From positions 434,001 to 498,000 of the forward strand of contig JAJLTO010000001.1 of NCBI GenBank assembly GCA_030568195.1: DNA of 64,000 bases, given 5' to 3'. How positions within the stretch are numbered: the stretch's first letter is position 1; each line of letters begins with the position of its first letter. Position numbers and translations under genes: made by a program. Of this stretch, positions 24,365 to 35,207 are shown piece by piece. The notes beneath the pieces were generated by a model, which ran no database searches, was not told the DNA's origin, and saw only the letters and a program-made list of their open reading frames with translations. Origin of the DNA: Dipodascopsis uninucleata var. uninucleata (lineage: Eukaryota > Ascomycota > Lipomycetes > Lipomycetales > Lipomycetaceae).

Positions 24365-27300
24365 TTACCAGTGGCGCACGATAATGACATGCTCGTGAAT
24401 AGCGCTCAGAAGATGTCGAATGTGCCGCCGTCCGATGAACTCGCGTTCCCGCACAAGCACATCCTCCAGCGCATTTTTCCCGTTCATGTACTTCACCGTT
24501 TTCCAAAACGTCTTCGTGTTCTCTTCATTATGCCCCGCGATCACCGCGTCCATCCACTTGCGTTCAAGCACGGTGGCTCTCGTGGGATCCAGCAGTATCG
24601 TGTCCTCGTATCCGTGGCCCGACTCCTTGTCGGTGGCTCTGTTCTCTGCATCGCTCGCTTCCCCCATAGACTCCTTCACGGCTGCCTTGATGTCGCAGCG
24701 TATCCTAAGCCACACAAACGTACGCAGCTGCGCCAAATACCCGTACCGCATCAGCCAAGCGAGTGCGTCCAGGTACAGCCCGCGGTCTGTAGTTGACGCC
24801 GGCATAACATTGCTGAACGACCTAGGCGTCTGCCTAGACAGCTTCTCCAGGAACTTCTCGAGCTTCGGGAGAGTCGGAAATTCTCGCGAAAACTTTCTTC
24901 CGTGTCGACTGACGTTCATGATCGGCGCCGTTGGTGCTACTATATAGATCCCACGGCGACTCAGCGGCGATATAAGCCGCGCGCGTCGCCAGTACATCAG
25001 ATGCCGCGCACTCTGCTCCACGTCATGTGCTTCCATCCCTAGGTTTCGTGCCACTCGCGAAAGTGTCTCTGACGCGCTCACATATCTGATAAATTTTGCA
25101 AGCTTGCTACGCTCGTCGGTCTGTGTAACGCGAATAATATTTTCTGGCGAGTCCAACAGCAAGAGCGCATGTTCAAGCACTGGAAGACCTTCGCTGCTGC
25201 CCACGACCTCGCTAGTCAGATAAAATCCTTCGTGGACATGAGGCTCGTAAATCGATGGCAGTGACGCCGATTGCATCGTGAGTGGTATCTGAAACGATCT
25301 CAGAATACCATTTATTTCCACATTTGCAATTGCGTTTTGTGATAATGAGAGATACATCTGTGCTAGCGCGAGTGCCATTGATGAACGCGTGACTAGACGT
25401 GACCAAAGTTCTCCTTGAGACTCACCTCGAACAGCGGCCTTTTCCTGTTCACGAAGCATTATTTCTGCTTGTTTCCAAACATATCCGCTCATGCGCTGTT
25501 CAAATCTAAAGCATTCAGCTAAAGGAGCGCCAATATAGTTATATATATCGTCCATTCGATTGTTTGACTCAAGCTCTGGTGGCTTCATTACAAATACCAC
25601 ATGAAACATTGTCATGTCACCGAAATCAGGCTTCTTTGGCTTCCCTTCGTCATCTGAATTTACATTAGAAGCAATTGCGTCATCTTCGTCGAAGGCCATG
25701 CTACTGCCACCTGTACCTGTCCCAGTTCCCGTAGCCGAGTCTTCATTCCACTGATCATCCTCTTCGCCATCGTAGCCAAATACACTTTCAAATCTATCTG
25801 ATTCAGACGTCATACTCTTCACTGTTGCTGACGCAGCCGAAACAGACCCGCCATATCCACTGTTTCCAGCTCTTCTAAACCTCCAGCTCTTAGCATTCTT
25901 TCTACCTGGCCGTAGCCATTTGCCGTCCTCTCTAACATGTACAGGCAGACCAACAAATGCAAGTTCGCCAATAGTTAGCTCGAATCTGTTGTCGCACATA
26001 CTTCGGCGAGGACAAAGTAGTGAGGCAAGAAATCCCGCATCATAACCTAGACTTTGCTCCCATGGGCGGGAATATTCCTTTGATTCCGAGCGATCAAGGC
26101 TATCTTGGTTATCTGACGTGTCCGGATCAGAAGAAATTTCTGACTGCCGCTTTCCAGAAACGGACTGCCGCTGATTCGATTTATCCTGATGGCTTTCGTT
26201 TTTCCGCCCACTAGACTGCCTGGAAATAGTACGTGCCGGAGGATTAAACGATGACTCGTTAGCGCCACGACTGGAAGGTGGAGGAGTGTCTCGGTTTGGG
26301 CTTATCATTGTAGACTGTACTCCCGATGAAGATACAGTACGCGATGACGAGCGAAGTACACTTGAGAAGTCATCGAAATCGATAGAATTTGCAATGACGC
26401 TTGTATCGATGGTAGAAAGCGCAGCCAGACGAGGTGACAATTTACTTTCACCGATAACACTGTCAATATTTCTGTCAGAATAGCTTGTGCTGACTCTTGT
26501 ATTTAAGTTGCTACTTTCAAGTGTCGTTGGCGTATCTTCTAAATCCTTCTTGGATTCTTCATTATTATTCCTCTCATGTTCTTCTCCGTCTTTATTGTCT
26601 TGATCAAGAGTGATAGAGTTGGATAGATTTGTCCTTCGGCCCACCGGAGTCCTGCTACGATAGCGATCGCGCGCCATCGGCTTTAATGCGGGAGGCACAC
26701 TCGCGCTAGCATCAAGCATCTGCGAAAAGCTTAAGGAATGATGAGAGGATCGTGATCTAGAATACTGACCACCTAGTCCGAGTCCCCGATCTCCACCATG
26801 CCGTCGTCTTCGTCGTCTTCTATGACGATTCGTTTGACCACTATGCTGAATAAGCGGCGATTGCACTGAAACGTTATGATGCGTATGCTGATGACCGTGA
26901 TCTAGTGTTAATTCGTCCACGTCATTATCAGAGGAGTATGCACTCGATGAACCACCATCCATATCACTTGCATATTCACTGTTTTCGGAGCCATATAGAT
27001 CATTATTATGTAAGTAATCATCGTACTCATCATTGTAGTCATAATAATCATCTAAAATATCATCGTCATCTGTATAGTCCTGCACACTATCATCTTCTTC
27101 TAGGAAGTTATCACCATCATCGTTGCTGTCATTATCCGACTTGTGCTCGTCAGACTCACAATTATTGAAGTCATGGCCATTCTCATTATCATTTCCAGAG
27201 ATCCCACTATCACTATGACTATGGTCGTCAGATAATATATCACTTGAGCTCAGCATAAATGATCGTGGAGACCTATCACGACTTGATAGAGGATCGAGAA

Positions 27301-27713
27301 GCGGCGATGCCGCTGCTGATCTATATGCACTTGCTCTTCGACTCAAAGGAACTAGAGTTCAAATTATTGTTAGCACAAATAAATCCAACACATGAAATAT
27401 ATACTGCCAACTTACTGTTCTGGCCGAAATTTACTCCATTGCTTGTGCCACCAGTTGCGCTGCTGGAGTTTCCGCTAGATAAATCTTGCGGGTAATTGAA
27501 CACAAACTGTGGACCACTCGATGTTGTGATTACCAGAATAATTCCGAGAAGATAAGGTGCACCAACGATCGGTAGCTTTAACGGTCCATATCCTCCAGTA
27601 CCAGTAGGGCCAATCGCTCCTCCACTGGCATTTGCTGTCGAAGAACTGGGCGTTGATCCAGGAGCAAGAGCAGAAGGGCTTGCTATAGAGCTTGCTCTTG
27701 CTCGCCCGCCCAT
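24365..27713 (-). CDS. NPR3: Npr3/NPRL3, subunit of the SEACIT/GATOR1 complex
   Basis: GATOR1/SEACIT acts as the GAP complex for the Gtr1/RagA GTPase at the vacuole and restrains TORC1 under nitrogen starvation. Exons 27713-27416 and 27351-24365 (64-nt intron, GCTAAC branch, CTAG acceptor) give 1094 residues. The N-terminal core is visible in exon 1 (APYLLGIILVITTSSGPQFVFNYPQD). A very acidic Asp/Asn/Ser-rich insertion follows at about residues 139-240, then a long Ser-rich linker. The family core resumes at LGYDAGFLASLLCPRRSMC and FHVVFVMKPPE, and the C-terminal winged-helix region ends in VIIVRHW. The earlier TTG in frame is ignored and the ATG used. The last third is clearly more GC-rich than the rest of the gene. 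The protein is long for the family because of the disordered inserts. Confidence 0.9.
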
Positions 27714-28550
27714 CAAGTATCTGAGCCTTTCTACCTACTTTAGTGTATACGTCCTTAAACAGCTATCGTAATTCCAGTCGCTGAAGCCACACGCAAGCTG
27801 GCCCACCTTGTATACACTGAAATATAATACAACCTCCTCTCCAAAGTAATCGCCGTCGCTCGACACAAGACCTGTGATAAATCAGGTATTCTATCTAATA
27901 GCTACTTTAAAATCTACCTCCTAGTATGAAACTACTTTCTTTTATCTATATAACTCTGCTAGCGGCGTTTAATTGCTGTTAAATATACGTGCGATCTCTA
28001 GTACACTTATTTACTACTGACCGCCCACTCACTCGTCCATCCTCGAAAGTAATCGACGAAAACGGTAATAGTAACAGGGAAGGATTTTAGCTATCGTGAG
28101 GTTCAATGCTTCACTAGTCAGAAGATTTACTTTTTTGGTGCGGCGTTCTCCGTAAATCCAAAGAAAATAGCGAAAGTTTCCTGTGTAATTTATGGCGTAA
28201 ACGAGAAATAATAATATTCTACATATTCAACTTCATTATGTAACAACTTAATAATATTCTCGTTTCTTCAGACTGCGCTATAGTTTATTCTTACAAGTTA
28301 GGTCTGCTTGTCAAGAGAACTACCTGACAAGTGACTCGACTGTTAAACGCTTCCGTATCACTTCTGTGTCCTCTCATTATTGTATCGAAGGTGCGTAAGC
28401 AAGCTGAGTATTCGTCCACAGTGATATATAGCAGCCATACTCCTAAGTGAGTTGTCCGTTACTGCGAAGTACAGATAAGTCACTCGATTGGATATATGCA
28501 GGTATCCACCTACTTCATTTGGACAGCAATACATACTATACGCAGTAATA
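27714..28550. other. Divergent promoter region of NPR3 and VPS37
   Basis: About 840 bases between two outward-facing genes. No ORF, RNA gene or strong regulatory palindrome is recognised. Confidence 0.55.
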
Positions 28551-29372
28551 ATGGCATATCACACTCCACAAGACTTATCGCGATCACAACAGCAGCAGAT
28601 TGCGGGAAATAGCGTGAATGGTTTTGCAAGTATCTTAGGCACAAGAGCAGCTCCTCCTCCTCTACCAGCTCTACCCGGGGCAAACCAGCATGAGTGGAGG
28701 ATCCCCAGCTCAACTTCGCCAGCACCAGTATCGGCGATTGTAAACCAACAACATCAAATGCAACTCCGTCATCAATCCACGCTAGCGTCAGCAAACAGTT
28801 CATTCGTTGGCAACAGTCAAAGCGAGAGTAACACAGCGGATTCTAGTGCAGTCATCTCAACAATTCTACGAGACAGAAGTCGTCATGAGCTCGCGGAATT
28901 ACTAGGCGATTCCCGTTCTCTAGATGCGCTTTATGAAAGTAGTCATCCTTCAGCAGTAAGCCATGCTTCATCGATATCTAGTCTCGCACATGACATAGAA
29001 GATCTTGCAAAGTCAATCAAATCAAGAGAGCCCATACTAGAGAGCTCTCGATCACAGGCGGAGCAAGAACTTGCACTTGCTCGGGAGGACGAGAAGAAAT
29101 GGAAGCAGAAAGAATCAGAGATGTATTCCGCTCTTGCCCCATATTCAGGGGCGACATTGCATTCGAAGCTTCGCGCTGCTACGATTGAAGCGGAGCAAAT
29201 TTCAGAGGCGCTGGCCGATAGCTTTCTTGAAGGTGGGGGGATGGGTACTGTAACTGTTGACAGTGTCAATAAGTTCGTACGGGATTACAGGCAGGTTAGG
29301 AGGATATATCATCTCAGAAAAGAGAGACTTGGTCGGTGGGACGAAGAGCGTGTGGCAGGTCAACTTGGTTAG
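28551..29372 (+). CDS. VPS37: ESCRT-I subunit Vps37
   Basis: Single-exon gene of 273 residues. The C-terminal half is a Mod(r) domain: a long helical stretch (LAHDIEDLAKSIKSREPILESSRSQAEQEL) and the closing signature EAEQISEALADSFLEGG...VNKFVRDYRQVRRIYHLRKERLGRW, typical of Vps37 C-termini that pack with Vps23 and Vps28 in ESCRT-I at endosomes. The N-terminal ~110 residues are low-complexity (Gln, Pro, Ser). ATG at 28551 is the first in this frame; the frame extends further upstream only through a TTG. The stop lies right after RVAGQLG. The partner ESCRT-III gene VPS20 is elsewhere in the window, so this is not a cluster. Confidence 0.85.
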   Translation: MAYHTPQDLSRSQQQQIAGNSVNGFASILGTRAAPPPLPALPGANQHEWRIPSSTSPAPVSAIVNQQHQMQLRHQSTLASANSSFVGNSQSESNTADSSAVISTILRDRSRHELAELLGDSRSLDALYESSHPSAVSHASSISSLAHDIEDLAKSIKSREPILESSRSQAEQELALAREDEKKWKQKESEMYSALAPYSGATLHSKLRAATIEAEQISEALADSFLEGGGMGTVTVDSVNKFVRDYRQVRRIYHLRKERLGRWDEERVAGQLG

Positions 29373-29703
29373 GTCTTTGGCAGGAAATAAGGAGCTTGGC
29401 TGGCGAATAATGTGTGATCATTCATGTTTGATTAAGTTTGTAAACTTTCGCATTCTAAGATCAATTTAGTTTTAAAGAGTTCATTTCATTATGCGGTCTG
29501 GCTTTATTGTTTTCTACTATAGTTCATTAATGAAATTTGCCTGAAATGCATTAAAAAAAATTACAAAATCATAATAGAAGAGTACTACATTAATAATTTT
29601 CAGTAATAATTTTTATTATAACAAGGATCGCTACAAATCGTCAAACTAACAGATATTGGTCACAGCTTATTTAACAATTTACTATTAGTTCTTATGTACA
29701 CGC
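29373..29703. other. Convergent intergenic region
   Basis: AT-rich 3' flanks of VPS37 and the aldo-keto reductase gene. No additional feature is seen. Confidence 0.6.
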
Positions 29704-30666
29704 TTAGGCGAAAATGTAAATCTTGCCAGGCCAGTCAGCAGGATCGTTGAAGCGCATTCCAACATCCAAAGAGGAAATCTTTTCAATGTCGCTCTCGGTC
29801 AAATCAAAGTCAGTATGACTTAAGTTCTCAGACAAACGGCTAGGGTGATTAGACTTTGGAATGACAGCAATACCTCTCTGGGTAGCCCATCGAAGAAGAA
29901 CCTGAGCTGGAGTCTTACCATGAGCAGAAGCAAGACCAGTTATTAAATCAGAGGTGAGTAAGAGGCCCGTCTTAATTGCAAGTGGATGGTTCATCTCAAG
30001 GAAGGACTGTGGTCCAAATGAAGAATATGCAGTAATGGCAATGCCACGTTGCTTAGCCAAAGCAACAAGCTGAGGCTGCGTGAGATAAGGATGATGCTCG
30101 ATCTGGAGAACTGCAGGTGGAATCTTAGCATATCGGAGTAGATCAATGATCAAAGCACCGGCAAAGTTGGAGATACCAATGTTCTTAGCATATCCCTTAG
30201 CAACGGCTTTCTCCATCTCAGCCCAAGTAACAGAGATAGGAACATCCTCGAATTCCATAGTGCCCTTCTCGACGTCATAGAGCAAACCAGGCGGGTATCG
30301 CTCCTTAGGATCGACATACTTCTGGGCAATTGGGAAGTGAATCAACCACAAATCAAAGTAATCAAGACCCCAATCATCCAAAGACTTCTTCGTCATCTGA
30401 AGGACGTGATCAGGACTGTGGAAAGTATTCCATATCTTAGAGGTGATGAAAAGATCTTCACGCTTTACAAGACCGTCGGCAATAGCACGACGAACACCCT
30501 CACCTGCCTCCTTTTCGTTACCATAGTCCTGAGCACCGTCAAACAGGCGGTATCCAGCCTTAATTGCATTGTAGACGGTATCAGCGCATGACTCTTGTGG
30601 AACTTTCCATAAACCAAAGCCAGTAATTGGCATTTTCTGGCCAGATGGGTTCAAAGTAACATACAT
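29704..30666 (-). CDS. Xylose-reductase-type aldo-keto reductase
   Basis: Single-exon gene of 320 residues, the usual size for AKR family 2 (Gre3/Xyl1). The catalytic tetrad falls exactly at the positions of yeast xylose reductase: Asp43, Tyr48, Lys77 and His110 ([23 protein letters not shown]). The C-terminal nucleotide loop [10 protein letters not shown] carries the Lys/Asn/Arg set that binds the 2'-phosphate of NADPH and tolerates NADH in dual-specificity enzymes. It likely reduces xylose and other aldoses in the cytosol. The exact substrate is not provable from sequence, and glycerol or general aldehyde reduction is possible. The start is ATG at 30666 rather than the upstream TTG because the family begins a few residues before the PSG/MP motif. 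Confidence 0.92.
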   Translation of the reverse strand: MYVTLNPSGQKMPITGFGLWKVPQESCADTVYNAIKAGYRLFDGAQDYGNEKEAGEGVRRAIADGLVKREDLFITSKIWNTFHSPDHVLQMTKKSLDDWGLDYFDLWLIHFPIAQKYVDPKERYPPGLLYDVEKGTMEFEDVPISVTWAEMEKAVAKGYAKNIGISNFAGALIIDLLRYAKIPPAVLQIEHHPYLTQPQLVALAKQRGIAITAYSSFGPQSFLEMNHPLAIKTGLLLTSDLITGLASAHGKTPAQVLLRWATQRGIAVIPKSNHPSRLSENLSHTDFDLTESDIEKISSLDVGMRFNDPADWPGKIYIFA

Positions 30667-32193
30667 TTTGGATGAGTTGCAGTTCAAGTTTGGTGTACGT
30701 CGAGCACTACTGAAGAGTAAATGGAGACAGAGAGAATTGAGAAAGTGGGTGGGAGTTTATATAGAATTCAATGCGACCTTAGTGGTGGGAGGAGACAAAC
30801 TGTGTGAAGCGGAAGAAATTAGAAAGTTAGCAAGCAGCGATGGATAAAATAGATTTAGTCAAATGAGCTAATAAACTTGACATTCTGGCTTATTTACGCT
30901 ATTTACACATCATGCACCAAATAGCCCAGTTTTATTCGCACTCTTTTTCTGTTCGCATAATGTGTTGTAGTTGGTAAAGTCATTGGACCGATTCATATGA
31001 TATTATAACTACTATTAGTATCCAGATTACTATTATGTGCTCTGCATTTAGATGAATGCATATTGACTGCACATCCATATCCATATTTACTCTTATACTA
31101 TTCAATTGTGTGCTAGATATATGAAAGAACTGAAATCTGTTTATTTTTTTAGTTTTTCTTTGTGTTATTATTCTACAGTTATTGTGCTGTAATTGCAGTC
31201 GTATCAATACTAAAACTGGCAATAGCTGTAGCACTGATGACATTTTATCATTTTGGTACCCTTCTCTTCTCTGGTTAAAACCGGTCCGGATAAAAGCGTT
31301 TTAAGGGTTCGCCGTGCTATATTTGTCGGGCTCCTAGCCTTGTACTCACATTCAGTAATCCACTACGTACTAAGCGCTGAACAATTGACTTCGGCGTCTT
31401 ACCCCCCACCTTCTTCCCCATCCACGGATTACAGGCTACGTGTAGTCTCTTAGGCGTTACATCCTATTGTAGAACTCAACCATATAAAAAGTCACCTCGT
31501 TTTCGTATTCTCCCAACTGATATGTTGGTCAAGGTATGGGTTCAGTGTGCCAGATGAGCAGAGGGCTAAAAGAGAAACATTGAAAAAAGTATGAGGGTTA
31601 AAATAGAGCATAACAGGCTAATTAGGCGTGTGGGCAGCTTTTTTGCAGGGTTGAGCTATAGCTGCAGAAATAAAGCTTTTAGGATTGAACATTGCTTTGA
31701 TATTAACCTGGAATAGAACCGCAAGGCAAAAGATATGAAACGTTATAGTAAATATGTAGTTATGTCTTAAGAGAAGTCAAAACAATAGATTCTGACTACG
31801 CTATAAGCATGTGCTGGTGGGGGGCTCCTAGGACAAGTTACTTAGCGTTGCGCCGTAGTAATGATACAGCACAAGTGGACTACTAAAACTAATACTATAA
31901 AAGATATTGCAACTATAATTATCAAAAATAAAATATCTATAATTATTAACGCTTACATATCGATTATTAAATATAATGGCCATAACATGCAATAAAAATT
32001 TTACTCCTCGGAGATTCTACGTCCATAATGCAGATGCACTCAGTATGAATTACACTCAAGCACCTATAGAAGAAAAAATACTATAATAAATCGTTTACAA
32101 ATCTTGAACGCTTCTGTTATAGATAGTTGTTCAATACTTTTATATTTCATCCATTAAGTAAAAACAATTTTTGCACTCTACTAATTACACAAT
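30667..32193. other. Intergenic region, 1.5 kb, no gene seen
   Basis: AT-rich, with small frames on both strands that look like chance. It should hold the promoter of the reductase gene and the 3' end of RPL4. No tRNA or repeat is recognised. Confidence 0.5.
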
Positions 32194-33309
32194 TCACTTA
32201 GACTCTTTGAAGGCCTTAGCGTAGGGATTCAACCGTAACATGACCTGCTTGTTCTTCAAAGGATTCTTCTTCTGAACATTTGTTCTCTTAGTGTACTTTT
32301 CACCAGCTGCCTTAACAACAGCCTGAATCTCAGCAGAGTTGATCAAACGAGTAACATCCGCGTTGTAGACAATGTTAGATGGAAGAATATAGTCTGACTT
32401 AGCAGATTGAGTAGACTCAGAACCCCAGATGCTGTCCAAGAGCTCGAAAGCACTCTGAGTCCAGATGACGAATCGCCCAATGTGTCCACCAGGAGCAAGC
32501 TGAAGTACAGAAAGGGTGCGAACATTGGCAACCTCAACACCAGTAATATTACGGAAAGCCTTGACAATGCTAGATCCTTCAGTTCCGTAGACGATAAGTG
32601 GTCCTCGTCGCTGAGTATAACGACGTCCGCGCAACTTACCATGACCGGCACGCAACTTTCTTGACTTAATAACCTTAAGAACATCACGATTGGCACCAAT
32701 GGCCTTGAGGAGGGCAACAGCATCCTTGGTCTTGGTCAACGTCTCGGCATCATTGGAAATGACAAGTGGAATCTCTGGAACAGTCTCAATTCTGTGACCA
32801 CGGGCCAAAACAAGAGGAGCGACAGCAGATGCAGCAATAGCAGATGCAGTAGCGAATCTCTTCTGGTTCAAGTTAACCTTAACATGCCACTTACGCCAAG
32901 TTTTGGTAGGCTATAGAATTGTTAGCTTTCTATTCTCAAAATAACAGTGATCTGGTCTCCTTCTTTGTTTATTTTTAAAGAAAAATCATATACTACTTAC
33001 AGCGAACATACGACCACCACGACACATGTTACCAAAGGCAGCTTGACCAGCACGGTGAGTACCGCTGCCAGAAACACGAGGGATACGAGCAACAGCACGT
33101 CCAGTACCCCAAGACTCAGCAGAAGTCTGATGACCTGCCTTCTCAGAGACAGCATACGCCTGACGTTTATTCTTAGCGACTCGAGTATAAACACTGTGGA
33201 CGATATCGGATCTAATGGGAGCCTTGAAGACAGCGGGAAGAGCGACTGTCTTCTCGGTAATCTCTCCAGAAGTCGAGAAGACGGAAATTTGTGGTCGGAA
33301 AGTAGCCAT
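32194..33309 (-). CDS. RPL4: 60S ribosomal protein L4 (uL4)
   Basis: Core cytosolic large-subunit protein that lines the peptide exit tunnel with its long loop. Exon 1 (33309-33001) and exon 2 (32910-32194) are joined in phase 0 over a 90-nt intron (GTAAGT, ATAG), giving 341 residues. Diagnostic stretches are [12 protein letters not shown] near the start, the loop [38 protein letters not shown] around residues 70-115 (written here in parts, PRVSG...TWRKWH), then [15 protein letters not shown] and the C-terminal [14 protein letters not shown]. The protein is slightly shorter than yeast L4 (362) because the C-terminal extension is reduced. The promoter carries a Homol-D box and CCCTAA motifs (separate entries). 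Confidence 0.97.
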
Positions 33310-33321
33310 TGCTGTTATATT

Positions 33322-33335
33322 ATTTGGCGCCAAAT
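33322..33335. promoter_or_regulatory. Perfect E2F-like palindrome just upstream of RPL4 ATG
   Basis: ATTTGGCGCCAAAT is a 14-base perfect palindrome that contains TTTGGCGC on both strands, the E2F/DP consensus. It begins 13 bases before the RPL4 start codon, so it is probably in the 5' UTR or at the transcription start. Its role is unknown. Confidence 0.5.
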
Positions 33336-33477
33336 GTCGATAAAAAGTGGACCTGCTGGATAGGTATATGAAAGCAACAAACTGTAACAATAGATCTTGT
33401 AGATTTTTCAATTTTAGTGATCTAAGAGTACCTACATACCTGCGTCCGTGGCATTGGATATTCCTCTACAGAAAGTA

Positions 33478-33485
33478 TGTGACTG
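33478..33485 (-). promoter_or_regulatory. Homol-D box of RPL4
   Basis: On the minus strand the sequence reads CAGTCACA, the Homol-D core promoter element that replaces TATA in ribosomal-protein genes of fission yeast and many other ascomycetes. It lies about 170 bases upstream of the RPL4 ATG. An AGGGT/ACCCT pair (33491-33505) sits directly upstream, similar to the usual Homol-E companion. Confidence 0.65.
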
Positions 33486-33574
33486 CTTTTGAGGGTTTTA
33501 CCCTATATGTCATATTCTCTAATAATTTTGTATTGTGCAATAATTTACTGAGCTCAGCTAATCTTAATGATAGC

Positions 33575-33604
33575 CCTAACTCTTAAATTGAATACCCTAA
33601 ATTT
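33575..33604. promoter_or_regulatory. Two CCCTAA (Tbf1/telomere-like) motifs
   Basis: GCCCTAAC at 33575-33582 and ACCCTAAA at 33597-33604 match the RCCCTAA site bound by Tbf1 at ribosomal-protein promoters in Candida and basal yeasts. They are upstream of the Homol-D box of RPL4 but also lie close to the PEX7 3' end. Confidence 0.5.
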
Positions 33605-33648
33605 TTCCACACCTCTGCTCCTTACTTGCAGGGCTGTTGAATGCACCA

Positions 33649-34837
33649 TCATCGCATTACAGTTCTCACATCCCATACCCACACCATTTCGTCCCAGCCA
33701 ACAGTGCAAACCCAACCCTCAGTACCCCAGAGACTCCAATCGCAACCTACAACAAATTCAGAATGACGGTCCCATACACCCTGCAATCCTCCACCGTGAT
33801 GTAGTCGCGTAGCAATAGGGCTTTTTGCCGCTGTTCTGTCTTCCCAAATCCTAACAGTCATGTCATAACTAGCAGACATTAGTAGTTCAGTTACATGCGG
33901 CGACCAAGCCACCTTTCGAATGGCATACTCATGACCGAGCAATTCATTTATAGGGCCGGTGTTAGCCATTCCCTGTGGATTTGGTTTCAGGAATCGAATG
34001 TCCCATATTTTAATGGTACGATCAACGGAAGATGTTGCTATTATGTCAGGTCTATACTTGTTCCAGTCAAGTGAGAGGACCTCTGCTCCATTATGAGCTA
34101 TTGCTGTCGTCACAGCACTATCACCTACTCGAGGATCCCAAATTCGTAATTTAGAGTCAGAGGAACAAGATGCGAGCAAGCTCGCATTATATGGTGAATA
34201 TTCTGCAGTATATGTGCAGGAGGGTGGTCCATCTCTTGGTTGCAGAGTCATTAGCGATTTGTTTCTATTTGGTGACCACTTGTAAGATAGTAACGTTTAC
34301 AAATTAGCCATGATTATTATTTTGAGAATTTGCATAAATATAAATGAATATTATGAGATTCATTACTCACAATCTTAATCATTCCATCCCAGCTACTGGT
34401 ACAAAATGTAGTCTTTTCTACCATATTCCAATTCACCGAGAAGACTTCGCGGGTATGCTCTCTCCAGCTCTGGATGGGGTAATCCTATTAATAAGTTAGA
34501 TATTGCTCTATCTTCAAATTTCCTTAACTACAGCCATCTAGTGCCCAAATTAGTATCTCACATTAAGAGTAATATCAAATAGCTTTATGCTGCCATCACC
34601 GGTTGCAGTAACTATCTGGTTCTCATGGGTCTCTGACCATGCACAATCAAACAGGCCATCTTGCGTGTCAAACCACTTCTCAGCAGTGATCCCGTTCGGC
34701 GTCAGAGCCAATATATACAGTCTGCCATTTCCAACAAGTCCAAAATTTGCAGAAGCTGCACAAGCTAATTTTGAATCAAAATACGGTGAATATTGCACTG
34801 CATAGCCATTAAAGCCTGTAGTCCGGAATGAGTACAT
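33649..34837 (-). CDS. PEX7: Peroxin-7, PTS2 import receptor
   Basis: WD40 receptor that carries PTS2 proteins such as thiolase from the cytosol to the peroxisomal docking complex. Three exons, 34837-34562, 34484-34371 and 34278-33649, are all joined in phase 0 and give 339 residues. The start MYSFRTTGFNGYAVQYSPYFDSKLACA is typical of Pex7. About six WD repeats are visible (SIKLFDI, DGMIKI, KLRIWDP, TIKIWDI, TVRIWED, WVWDV). The internal SWREHTREVFSVNWN and SWDGMIKI segments lie in the middle exon, and the inter-exon joins restore the WD spacing. Introns are 77 and 92 nt with GTGAG donors. It is transcribed in the same direction as RPL4 and diverges from the mitochondrial uS11 gene. Confidence 0.94.
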
Positions 34838-35207
34838 AATTGTTGCTACTTATCTATTATTGGGCAAAACTAATTTGGCATCTCTCTATTTTAATCTATC
34901 CTCAAAATAAATTCTAATAACATAGATACCACTTTTGTTATAATACTATATTCAGAGGAGCGAGATCGCTCTTGTTTATAGTTCTTCTTGCAGGTTACTC
35001 TTGTGTCTGGAGCAATGATACAACATTTGATATACAATAGTCGGAATTACATGTCACGTGATTAAAACATGATGCTTGCCTCGACAATTTTTCTTTCCGT
35101 CTACCATATCAAATTTTCGTTTCAACGATAGACGCAAACAACTGTGTGGCATTCTGCAACTGGAATTTGTTTATTGTTGTCATTCATACCCTACCTAATA
35201 ATCAACT
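34838..35207. other. Divergent promoter of PEX7 and the mitochondrial uS11 gene
   Basis: About 370 bases of AT-rich sequence between outward-facing genes. It includes a TCACGTGA E-box-like palindrome (35054-35061). No gene is seen. Confidence 0.5.

Larger units (their letters stand above)
33310..33648. other. RPL4 promoter / PEX7 3' flank
   Basis: This 340-base interval holds the ribosomal-protein promoter elements listed separately, and the end of the PEX7 transcript on the same strand. Confidence 0.6.

Noticed and set aside
24254-24796. 180-codon plus-strand frame antisense to the NPR3 3' end
   Set aside because: It mirrors GC-rich NPR3 coding sequence, where stop codons are scarce on the other strand. 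No domain is recognised.
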